Shown here: positions 1 through 8,600 of the stretch, in pieces | Layout of the letters: each line of letters opens with the position of its first letter | Position numbering within the stretch: the stretch's first letter is position 1 | Assembly: GCF_020991125.1 (NCBI RefSeq) | Contig: NZ_CP087715.1 | Coordinates: 2,948,501-3,012,500 of the forward strand | Direction: 5' to 3' | From: Microbulbifer celer | Lineage (GTDB): Bacteria > Pseudomonadota > Gammaproteobacteria > Pseudomonadales > Cellvibrionaceae | DNA: 64,000 nt | Made by a program: the position numbers and the translations under genes | The notes under the pieces: model-generated | What the model was told of the DNA's origin: nothing | Databases searched by the model: none | The model's input: the letters and a program-made list of their open reading frames with translations, nothing else

Positions 1-416
1 GATTCATTCCCAAACCAGACGGCCAATTTCGGCATCGTATAGTCTGCCTCATGCAGAATCTCGTTTATTTTTCCTTTCACATGCGGGGAGGTGACAACGG
101 ATCTAAACCGGTTTTTCTCCAGGTGTTTCAAGCAGTCTTCGCTACTATCGAATCGTTTTACAAAGCTCCACTTGATAGCAGAAACCGAGGTCTTGGATAG
201 GGACTTTTTCTCTCTCATCTCCTCCCAATCATCTGGTAACGCCTTCCGGCTATCGACGATATAGGTCTTCTCTACGCCCAGGGCATTCACATTCCGTATC
301 ACAGTGCCGATATTCTTGATATCCATCGGGTTCTCAAGCACTGCTATAAGGTTCTTGCAGCGATACGGCTTTATCTCGTTTGCCCTTTGTCTAACCCTGT
401 TCTTTTCCTTATCCAT
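1..416 (-). CDS. SpoU/TrmH-family RNA 2'-O-methyltransferase (3' end outside window)
   Basis: Reading from an ATG at 416 down to the window edge gives 138 codons with no stop. The product contains NLIAVLENPMDIKNIGTVIR, the N-terminal signature of SpoU-class (SPOUT fold) methyltransferases, which methylate a ribose in tRNA or rRNA using S-adenosylmethionine. The Asn-Ile-Gly-Thr-x-x-Arg stretch (about residues 37-43) contains the conserved catalytic Arg region. A GAGG Shine-Dalgarno lies 6-7 nt before the ATG. The C-terminal knot that binds the cofactor is beyond the window. The family assignment is firm; the RNA target is unknown. Many Lys and Ile codons and low GC set this gene apart from the GC-rich genes after position 3600. 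Confidence 0.8.
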   Translation of the reverse strand, partial: MDKEKNRVRQRANEIKPYRCKNLIAVLENPMDIKNIGTVIRNVNALGVEKTYIVDSRKALPDDWEEMREKKSLSKTSVSAIKWSFVKRFDSSEDCLKHLEKNRFRSVVTSPHVKGKINEILHEADYTMPKLAVWFGNE

Positions 417-492
417 TTTCGCCTCATTTTTTATGACCAAGAAATCCTGATGTTAGCAGCTGTACTTTCACACCACTGATCTCAGTTAACGC

Positions 493-789
493 TCAGGGCT
501 TCGGCCGTGGTGACGACACGGCAATATTCCCCATCAAGGTTTGATAGACACAGCCAAAAAACATCTTCTGCGAGATAATATTTAAGCCTTCATGCCGTCG
601 TATCTTGGGGAAAAAAACCAAGAACCCCAAGTCGGCTGCGACTCTAATTGTTGCATCAATCGAATTCTTTATAAGTACGCCACAAACTACGATCTCAGTA
701 GCGACAAGGCTTCTAATTTTCGATTCAGGATCGGTTCCGATTAATGCACAGTTTTCGCTTTTGTAACGATATTCTCGCCGGAGATAGGC
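493..789 (-). pseudogene. Relic of an isochorismatase-family cysteine hydrolase (C-terminal half)
   Basis: The minus-strand frame is open for 99 codons between stops but has no start codon. It reads through ALIGTDPESKIRSL, then EIVVCGVLIKNSIDATIRVA and ADLGFLVFFPK. This matches the C-terminal half of isochorismatase-like hydrolases (GTD-L, VVCGVxxxxCVxxTxRxAxxxGY). The N-terminal half with the catalytic Asp is absent: I could not find it in any minus frame up to 925. The nucleophile Cys expected after VCGV is Ser here (KNSIDAT). Missing start, missing half and missing nucleophile together indicate a decayed gene. Identification rests on motif reading, not alignment. Confidence 0.6.
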
Positions 790-924
790 TTAACCCTACT
801 CTTAAATGCGAATTCGATCGATGACTCATGGTAAGGCGAAATTGATTGATTTACATGACAGAGAAAATTTATCCATTTACTATCGATTCACCCGAACATG
901 CCTGCCATTCCAGCGCAGAATACG
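790..924. other. AT-rich spacer without recognisable gene
   Basis: Only very short frames occur on either strand. It lies between the isochorismatase relic and a zinc-ribbon-like frame and is AT-rich compared with the rest of the window. Nothing else could be supported here. Confidence 0.5.
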
Positions 925-1365
925 CTAATGGCTATTGCCTTTACTCACATGACGACCAATACCATATACATTCATTACACCGTGATTACGCGTAAACACA
1001 ACCACGATATTCTGACTACTGGTCTGATGACGCGCAGGAATTCCCAGGCCCCAGATATCCTCCAAACCCTGATCGCGACAAGGACTACCAAAGGTACCTG
1101 TAATGGCATTTAATTCTTCAATAGACAAGTTCAGATTAGCAATCAGGCCCACTAAAAACAGACCGTCACGCCCGTTGACAGGCGAGGATGGCGCGTTTTG
1201 AAGCGTCGTGGTTAATGCTCCCACGGTATTACATCGGGAACAAAACCAACCTTCGGGAGTACTTGAGCCATGATTGAAATTTTCTATTCTTCCACAAGCA
1301 ATACAATTTGAAATACACCAATCCTTTAGTGAAGTTAGACCTGATTTGCGAGAGCCTATCGACTC
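925..1365 (-). CDS. Zinc-ribbon-like open frame without a standard ATG start
   Basis: The frame is open for 147 codons after a TGA at 1366-1368. Its upper part carries two Cys-x2-Cys pairs (CIAC and, 20 residues later, CSRC), typical of a zinc ribbon, followed by about 100 residues with no family I recognise. The first conventional start is a GTG at 1224, which would exclude both Cys pairs. Upstream there is only ATT or ATA. Either the gene uses a rare start, or its 5' end is lost, in line with the decayed hydrolase next to it. Product unknown; reality of the gene is uncertain. Confidence 0.35.
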   Translation of the reverse strand, partial: ESIGSRKSGLTSLKDWCISNCIACGRIENFNHGSSTPEGWFCSRCNTVGALTTTLQNAPSSPVNGRDGLFLVGLIANLNLSIEELNAITGTFGSPCRDQGLEDIWGLGIPARHQTSSQNIVVVFTRNHGVMNVYGIGRHVSKGNSH

Positions 1366-1509
1366 TCAACGGTCTGCATTATGCCACTAGCCTCAGGTGG
1401 CAACCACATAGTTGACCACTACATGTCAAATTCCGCCAGCAATGTAAGCTGTCCGGCTGAGAACCGATGTCTTGCGGGGGGAAATGAACCCTTATCTTTA
1501 TGGGCCTGA

Positions 1510-2001
1510 CTAATTTTTAAGGACCTGAACTTGGCCGTAATGAACCTTTTTCGCATTGGTTGGCTTTCCATCTACTACTTCAAATTGCAAAAATGCTTCG
1601 CATTCCTTGCAATTACCGCCAGACCAATACGACACAATTAGCGTGCTCCCTTTGCACACCGCAGATGTAGGCAAGTATGTTCTATCTAATGGATACAATG
1701 ATTTTAAGCTCTTGATCTCGCTAGGACTTAGCACTCTAGTTCCACCTGGAAAGATAAAAGCCGATTTTTCCACGATAGCAGAAGAACCATAAAAACCTTC
1801 AATTTTGTATTCTTCTGGAATTTCCATTTCATACTTATAGGGAAACTGCTCACTTTTCAGTCGAACTTTATATGAGCCACAATCTACGATTTCTTCAACG
1901 GTATCAGATTCGATGATTTTTCCGTCAAGATTAAAGCTAGCCGCGTTCACTTGAACTGAAACAACAAAGGCAGCTCCCAGAAAAAATTTTATCAATTTCA
2001 A
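1510..2001 (-). CDS. Hypothetical secreted protein
   Basis: The product is 163 residues with a clear Sec signal peptide (MKLIKFFLGAAFVVSVQVNA, probable cleavage after NA). The mature part contains five Cys residues, two of them as C-x2-C in the C-terminal third (GGNCKECEAF), suggesting a periplasmic disulfide-bonded protein. The start is a TTG with an AAGGAG Shine-Dalgarno 7 nt upstream; an ATG 5 nt further upstream is out of frame. I do not recognise a family. It is transcribed alone, with more than 250 bp of non-coding DNA upstream. Confidence 0.65.
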   Translation of the reverse strand: MKLIKFFLGAAFVVSVQVNAASFNLDGKIIESDTVEEIVDCGSYKVRLKSEQFPYKYEMEIPEEYKIEGFYGSSAIVEKSAFIFPGGTRVLSPSEIKSLKSLYPLDRTYLPTSAVCKGSTLIVSYWSGGNCKECEAFLQFEVVDGKPTNAKKVHYGQVQVLKN

Positions 2002-2284
2002 GCATTTCTCCTTAATAACATCCCCCGATAAGCGCTAGGGACGAAACGTCGACGTAGAGAATCCGGCCCGAAGGGCCAGAGATCCACTGCCTGCGAGTGT
2101 TATGCACTTTCTCGGTTAGCGGCATGTATATGCCTGAGACCTATATTTCTAAAAATATGGCCTGGCAGAAAAGACAAGAGAGAGGGGCCAACAAGCCGCA
2201 AGGTGGATGAGATCCGCCAAAGAAGCTGCTGCTGGCGCCACTTTCCCCTACAGAATACGCTGGAAGGATGACTACAGGAAGGGC

Positions 2285-2911
2285 TTATCTTTTCCAGTTC
2301 AAACTAAACTGTACTGAGTTATCCAGGCCCTTATCACCGGCATAATTGAATAGGGCCAGGGTGCCATCGAAGCGTTTACTGAACTGCATCTTCGCGAACG
2401 GTTTGAGGTACGTTTCGCTTCCAAGCCCGACACCTTCGGTGAAACAATCGGAGCAGTTGGCAATTTCGCGTTCGGCCTCCAGTTGCCGAAAACCAATATT
2501 CAGGCCGAGAACAAAATTGCCACTTCGGCTTACCGGGTACTGTATACCGGCGTCAATATTGGCTGTAACGGCACTGATGGAAGAGTCCTTGCTGAAGGTA
2601 TCACCATCTTCATCTTCTACGTACTGTTCAAACTTATCTTTATCATCGATCAGGATTACGCCAAGGCCAACATTGAAGTTGAATAACCCTTTTTCACCGC
2701 TGTACCCCGCCCCCAGGCCGTAGCCGCTGTCGGATATGCCCTCGTAACGCGCCACTTGTGAGTCAAAGTTGAAGAGCTCGCCATGGAAGCTCCAGCTTCC
2801 TTGGTAAACACTGTTTACTGGCCCAATGGTGTTCATCTCCTGCGCAGCGGTTGTGGATGAAATGAGTGTGGCCAGTGCGGCCACAAGCAGGTTCCGGTTA
2901 CGGATCAACAT
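2285..2911 (-). CDS. Small outer-membrane beta-barrel protein, hypothetical
   Basis: From the ATG at 2911 the protein is 208 residues. It has a signal peptide (LLVAALATLISSTTAAQ), alternating-polarity strands with Gly and aromatic residues (GYGLGAGYSGEKGLFNFNVG and similar), and a C-terminal strand ending in Trp-Lys-Arg, close to the aromatic-terminal signature of barrels inserted by BAM. An upstream in-frame ATG at 2959 exists, but the ATG at 2911 has an AAGGGG Shine-Dalgarno 5 nt before it and starts directly at the signal peptide. One Cys pair (NCSDC) may lie in an extracellular loop. Function unknown; the fold prediction is inference. Confidence 0.65.
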   Translation of the reverse strand: MLIRNRNLLVAALATLISSTTAAQEMNTIGPVNSVYQGSWSFHGELFNFDSQVARYEGISDSGYGLGAGYSGEKGLFNFNVGLGVILIDDKDKFEQYVEDEDGDTFSKDSSISAVTANIDAGIQYPVSRSGNFVLGLNIGFRQLEAEREIANCSDCFTEGVGLGSETYLKPFAKMQFSKRFDGTLALFNYAGDKGLDNSVQFSLNWKR

Positions 2912-2979
2912 ACTACCCCTTGTAAATCTAATTTTTCTTTTTGCACATTTTTCATGCAAGTCATGCAGGCAAAACTAAA

Positions 2980-3008
2980 GTGCCGCACCCGGGTTGCGGG
3001 CGCGGCAC
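2980..3008 (-). terminator. Rho-independent terminator of the 3131-3442 gene
   Basis: GTGCCGC pairs with GCGGCAC across a GC-rich loop. On the minus strand the stem is followed by CTTTAGTTTT. It lies about 120 nt downstream of the stop codon of the CxxC gene. Confidence 0.6.
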
Positions 3009-3130
3009 ATTAGAAATTCTGGCGCGTAATTATACAAGGGCGAATGACAGAACTGGCCATTCATTGAGCTTTCAGGGCGCACTTCATTGATCAGATCAGC
3101 GAATTTGTTGAGCGTTACAGGTTCGCGCAG

Positions 3131-3442
3131 TTAAAAGTCGTTTTTTACCCGATAACCAGAAATCCAGTATCCGAGCAAAGACCCTATCACCCCGGGAACA
3201 CACATCACGCCTATCAGCAACAAACGATCTTCGCGGAAGTCTACGCCGAACTGGGTGACGGCAACCAATGCTGCTCCACACATGGCCAGCATGATAACGA
3301 CAATAAAAACCCAGGTGATCACATCTGCGGTCAGGTCCACGCCACAGAACTTACAGTTGTACTTTACTGAGTTGATACCATTCAGCCATCCCCAGAAAGA
3401 TATTGGCTTCTCTTCACAATTTGGGCAGTTTCTCACTCCCAC
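3131..3442 (-). CDS. Zinc-ribbon membrane protein of the cxxc_20_cxxc type
   Basis: The 103-residue product begins with a zinc ribbon in which C6-x2-C9 and C30-x2-C33 are separated by exactly 20 residues, the defining spacing of the TIGR04104 (cxxc_20_cxxc) family. Two hydrophobic segments follow (about residues 43-65 and 74-93), so it is a small inner-membrane protein with a cytoplasmic metal-binding head. The biochemical role of this family is not established. It stands alone between two terminators. Confidence 0.75.
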   Translation of the reverse strand: MGVRNCPNCEEKPISFWGWLNGINSVKYNCKFCGVDLTADVITWVFIVVIMLAMCGAALVAVTQFGVDFREDRLLLIGVMCVPGVIGSLLGYWISGYRVKNDF

Positions 3443-3574
3443 ACTCCCTATAACCGGTGGTTTTAAATGATGCGGGCAGTTTACCGAAAGAGTCGGCGCT
3501 TTTGTATTTCAGGGTAGGAAGATACTCTCACTTGGCAACTTGCAGCATGATCCTCTTTTCCTGATGCCGACCCC

Positions 3575-3598
3575 AAAAAACCCCGCGCTCAGGCGGGG
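3575..3598 (-). terminator. Rho-independent terminator of the aconitase gene
   Basis: On the minus strand CCCCGC-loop-GCGGGG is followed by six T. The hairpin starts about 40 nt after the stop codon of the aconitase-family gene and closes the two-gene unit. Confidence 0.85.
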
Positions 3599-3639
3599 GG
3601 GTTGCAGGGTTTCAAAGTGAATGTCGGCTCTGCGCAGTA

Positions 3640-5589
3640 TTAATCGCTCAAGTGATGTTTGCGCACTTCATTAATCAGCCCGCCGGCAATCACTGTGGCC
3701 ACTTCCTCTTCACTCATATTGTGTGTGAGCTCCAGTGTCTTACCGTCAGCAGTCTGCACCGATACGGTTTTGTCACTGGCCAGCTGGTTGGGGAGGTCGC
3801 TGAACGAGAGCATATCTTGCTGGTTGAGCTTCGACAGATCTTCCGGTTGTTTGAACAACAGCGGGACGATGCCGAAGTTGATCAGGTTGCGGCGGTGGAT
3901 GCGCGCCATGGAGACGGCGATCACTGCGCGTACACCGAGATAGCGCGGGGCGATGGCGGCGTGCTCGCGGCTGGAGCCCTGACCGTAGTTCTCGCCACCT
4001 ATGACGAAGCAATCGCCATTGTGCGCCATGGCGCGATCGTAAAAACTTTCATCAATGCGGGAGAAGGTGTAATGACTGATGGCCGGGATGTTGGAGCGCA
4101 GTGGCAGGATTTCCGTACCCGCGGGCAGGATTTCATCGGTGGAGACATTGTCTCCGGTTTTGAGCAGAATTGGGCCGCTGAGGATTTCCGGGAGTGGTCC
4201 GAAGTCCGGTAACGGTTGGATATTGGGGCCCTTCTCCAACTGGATTTCTACCGGAACCTCTTTTTCAGGATCACGGGGCGCCAGTAGTAGCGGGCGCATA
4301 TCCTGCAGCTGTTCCGGTTCAGTGAACGACGGATAGTCCATGTCCATGTCACGCGGGTCCGTGATTTTGCCAAACAGTGCGCTGGCTGTGGCGGTTTCCG
4401 GGCTGCACAGATAAACCTGGTCTTCCTTGGTGCCGGAGCGTCCGGGAAAGTTGCGCGGCACGGTGCGCAGGCTGATGCGCCCACTGGCCGGTGCCTGCCC
4501 CATGCCGATACAGCCGTTGCAGCCGGTCTGATGCAGACGCGCGCCGGCCTGCAGCATCAGGTTCAGGTCGCCATTGCGGCTGATTTCTTCCAGCAACTGG
4601 CGGCTGGAGGGGTTGATATCCAGGGAGACTTCTTCGGGTACGGTGCGGCCCTCCAGCATTTTTGCGGGAATCACAAAGTCCCGCAGGCCGGGGTTGGCGG
4701 AGGAGCCGATATAACTCTGGTAGATCGGTTTACCCGCCACTTCGCGCACGGTGACTACGTTGCCGGGGCTGGAGGGGCAGGCGATCAGTGGTTCCAGCTC
4801 GGACAATTCGATATGTTCTTCACCGTCGTAGCTGGCGCCATCATCGGCGGCCATTTCGGTGAAGTCTTCTTCCCGCCCCTGCTGCTTCAAGAAAGCGCGC
4901 AGGTTTTCATCGGCGGGGAAGACGCTGGCGGTGGCGCCCATCTCCTGGCCCATATTGGCGATGACGTGACGATCCATGGCGGTGAGATTGTCGAGACCCG
5001 GGCCGTAATATTCAAAAATCTTGTTCACGCCGCCTTTTACATCGTAACGGCGCAGCATTTCCAAAATCACATCTTTGGCGCTGACCCAGGGCGGCAGTTT
5101 GCCGGTGACTTTGACCCCGATCACTTCCGGCATGGTGAGGGAAAATGGCGTACCGGCCATGGCGAGTGCGACCTGTAAACCGCCGGCGCCCATGGCGAGC
5201 ATCCCCATGGAACCGCCGGCGCAGGTGTGGCTGTCGGAGCCGAGCAGGGTTTTGCCGGGCTTGCCGAAACAGGACATATGCACTGCATGGCTGATGCCGT
5301 TGCCCGGCCGCGAGTACCACAGGCCCCACTTGCGGCTGGCGCTGCGTAGAAACAGGTGGTCATCAGCATTCTTGAAGTCCGCCTGGATCAGGTTGTGATC
5401 GACATATTGTGCGGACACTTCCGTTTTGACCGCGGGCAGCCCCAGAGCCTCGAACTCCAGCATTACCATGGTGCCGGTGGCGTCCTGGCACAGGGTCTGG
5501 TCGATTTTCAGCTGTACCGCTTCGCCGGGTGTCATTTTGCCGCTGACCAGGTGCTGCTCGATCAGTTTATGGGCGAGATTCTTGGCCAT
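3640..5589 (-). CDS. Aconitase-family hydratase (about 650-residue type)
   Basis: The protein would catalyse citrate-isocitrate isomerisation, or a related hydro-lyase reaction, in the cytoplasm. It has the N-terminal aconitase/IPMI core (GSDSHTCAGGSMG, residues about 118-130), HQTGCNGCIGMGQAPASG with the C-x2-C iron-sulfur ligand pair (C358, C361), and a C-terminal swivel domain with TGDNVSTDEILPAG and GQGSSREHAA. Length and order match the putative-aconitase family TIGR01342. At the site of the third cluster ligand, where aconitases have GSCTNS, this protein has GSSANP (Ser298), so the cluster ligand set differs. The ATG at 5589 is preferred over an adjacent GTG because of an AGGGAG Shine-Dalgarno. 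It lies 23 nt after the DUF748-like gene, probably in one transcript. Confidence 0.85.
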   Translation of the reverse strand: MAKNLAHKLIEQHLVSGKMTPGEAVQLKIDQTLCQDATGTMVMLEFEALGLPAVKTEVSAQYVDHNLIQADFKNADDHLFLRSASRKWGLWYSRPGNGISHAVHMSCFGKPGKTLLGSDSHTCAGGSMGMLAMGAGGLQVALAMAGTPFSLTMPEVIGVKVTGKLPPWVSAKDVILEMLRRYDVKGGVNKIFEYYGPGLDNLTAMDRHVIANMGQEMGATASVFPADENLRAFLKQQGREEDFTEMAADDGASYDGEEHIELSELEPLIACPSSPGNVVTVREVAGKPIYQSYIGSSANPGLRDFVIPAKMLEGRTVPEEVSLDINPSSRQLLEEISRNGDLNLMLQAGARLHQTGCNGCIGMGQAPASGRISLRTVPRNFPGRSGTKEDQVYLCSPETATASALFGKITDPRDMDMDYPSFTEPEQLQDMRPLLLAPRDPEKEVPVEIQLEKGPNIQPLPDFGPLPEILSGPILLKTGDNVSTDEILPAGTEILPLRSNIPAISHYTFSRIDESFYDRAMAHNGDCFVIGGENYGQGSSREHAAIAPRYLGVRAVIAVSMARIHRRNLINFGIVPLLFKQPEDLSKLNQQDMLSFSDLPNQLASDKTVSVQTADGKTLELTHNMSEEEVATVIAGGLINEVRKHHLSD

Positions 5590-5612
5590 CACACTTACTC
5601 CCTGTATTTGGG

Positions 5613-8600
5613 TCAGTTGGATAGTTCTACTCTGGGTGCGTCAAATTCCGTACCAATATAGTCTGGTGCGCACTGGATGAAGTCCTGGGCTTCGAGCCCA
5701 GCCTCAATCAGGAACTTCTGCACATGGTGACTGCGGCGCCCGGCGAGGTGGAGTAATTCTTCGTGTATCCCCCGTGGCGGGTCGCGATAAAACTCTTTTT
5801 GCTGCTCTCCACCACGACCATACGCGTCTCTCACGTGGGGGAACAGGAATTCCAGGTCCAGTGCGGTAGAAACACCACAGATTCCCGGCCTTGCCTGCGG
5901 GTTACCGCGCATTTTTTCAATCATACCGAGCAAATCCGATTTGGCAGTCTCGGTCAAATCCGTGCTGCCCGGAACGAACTCCACCGGATCAAAATCCACC
6001 GCACGGAAGCGTGCCCAGGCCAGCTTGGCGAGGCTGTAGACGCCAATCGGGGTAAAGTAGGCAAACAGGGATTCAAGAATGGCGCGCTGCAACAATTCGC
6101 TGAAGATGAAGCTGAAATTGAACTCGGGATCGAACAGATCGCCAGTAACTGGCATATCAAAGTGCACATCGCCGTTGCCGTCTTTCAACAGTGCCAACGC
6201 AAACCCGAGAGGAATAATGCTTCTTTTTACCGGCAGGTGATCGCTCTCTCGCACCCGTCGCACCTTTATTTTTTGCAGGCCCATTTTCGCCAGTGCATCT
6301 ACCTGGTTGTTTCGTATCTGAATATCCACCTCGGCATCCAGCTGGCCCTGCAGGATTTTGTAACCCAGTAGCGCGGCGATGTAGGGCGTTGCGGGTATCA
6401 GGTTGGCATCGGTCACGTAGCCCAGCAGGCCCGCATTCCAGTGGCTGTTTTCCAGCAAGTCGAGTTCCCCGGCCAGTTGTAGGTCACCGAAGCCGCCGGG
6501 GCGACCATTCAGCAGCACTATCGCCGGTGGATCGTCACTGTGACTGCTGATATTGCGCACGAGTAAATTGATCTGACGGATTGGCAAACTGGCCCGGTAC
6601 TCTTTACTGCTGTCCAACCACAAGAAATGTCCGTGATCGATATAAACTTCGCCGATACGGTACTCAAAGCGCCTGGCTTTGCGGGAGAGATCCCCGCGCT
6701 GGAGTCGTCGACCTCGGTTATTGTCCGCCGGTTCTTCATCGCTAATGACACGCTCAACCGACTCCAGGCCGCCCTGTATACCCCGAGCGAGAATTGTACG
6801 CGGTCGAATCAGCTCGATGTTCTGGATATTGAGCCTGTGAGGGCTGATTGCATAATCGAATTGGTGGACGTACAGCGTCTGGAATTCTGAGTTCCACTGG
6901 CGGTGAATGAATTCCTGCGCCCGTTGGCTGCGCCGCAGCAGGCGCGCATCACGGGCTTCCAGATACTCGAATAGCACCTGCTCCCGGGATGCCAGAAGTT
7001 GTCGCACCTGGATAAAGGCGAGCTCCACAAGCCGATTGCCCTCGTCCCCAAGTACGGTCAGCTGGTTGGCATTCAGCAACGCGAGTTCCAGCCTGCGGGA
7101 GTCCAGCCGGTAGGTGCCGGTGGCCGTGATACTTTCCAGGTTCACGCAGTGATCGATGCCGCTGATATAACCTGCGGGCAGGCAACTGCTCACATTATTC
7201 AGCTGCAGGTTGTCGCCGCGAATTTCGCGGCCGCCAAAGGCGAGCAACTCGGCTTCCACAGTAGCCACCTGTAGCAATTGAGCCGGCTTACCGGACGGAA
7301 TGCCGCGCTCCTTGAGCAGCACGCCCTCGATAAAAAGATCGTGAAACCGCCGTTGCCGTACCCCCTCAGCCAGGGCCACGCGGTGCTCCCGCACGACGGA
7401 TACGCGCCCGACTTCAAAGCAGGGGTTCAGTGTTTTACGCGGCAATTTGATGGACGACAGGCAGCCGCTGACTCCGGAGATTTCCCCCCCTTCCAGCGTC
7501 AGCCGTTCTCTGGAGAAGGCCACGCCGCTCACCCCCAGTTTCTCGACTGCAACGCGCTGGCGATCCCCCTGGCGCAGATAGAATCCTGCCAACTCAATGT
7601 CGCCACTGGCGCTGAGTACTTCGCCCAGAGACAGCACCTGGTTACCCGGTAGTGCCAGGCGCGCAAAACCGGCGCAATATCGTTGCGAAGTCGCTATCGG
7701 CTGACCCGGTTTGTCCGGCAGGCAACCGCTGAAGTCTCGCATCTGTAAATCCGCCACCCGGATCCGGCTACCGCCGGACCAGCCCAGGGAACGCCAGCCC
7801 ATGGACGCCAGCTCCAGCCGAGGTGCGCTACCTGTTTGCGGACGCAACCGCAGGCCTTGCGCCTGTAATGGGCCCAGGGTGAAGCGTTCGACGGGTTCAC
7901 TCACGCCTCCGCCGCCGAGCGGAATCAAATTGTCTCCCGAAAGGTGCAGACGCCCGGACGCCAGACATCCGGCCCAGCGGGCGGCGGCTTCACTTTGCAA
8001 CCAGTCCTGCAGGCCACAGCCGTCTACCGCCTGCAGATCGATGTTGTGCAGATTGAGCCGCAATGGTCCCGCATCGGGCTGCACCATGGCGACGCGCCCG
8101 ATGGCCAGTTCGCCCACCTGCAATTGCGCCGGTTGTTGCGGGCCGGCGGACAGCCCGAGTCGCTGTACCGCAATGCCGGAACCGCGGGAACGCAACGATT
8201 GCGCCTGTAGACAGCGGGGAAGTATGGCCTCGGATGCGCGGCTTTTCTCCGGCGCGGGTAAACAGACATTCAGTTCCGCCGCTTGCAGATCCCGCATCTG
8301 CCAGTCCGCGCTTCGCCCCTGCCGGCGCGGCAGGCTGACTTTCAGCTGCAGGCTTTTCAGGTCCTGTATATCGGCAGTGATACCCGGGTCTGCGCCCTGC
8401 CCCGTCAGTTCAAACCGATCGACTGTGAGGTTGTTGAGATCAGCGCTGAATTGATTGCGGTCATATGCCACGCTGAACTGCTCACCAGTGCGCACCGTCT
8501 CGATATTGAGACAGCGTTTTTCGCTACTGCACCAGTGCGCGCGATCCAGCGCCATGGAGGGCAATTGCACCTGTGTGCGCGTCGGCAACGTGGCGATGCG

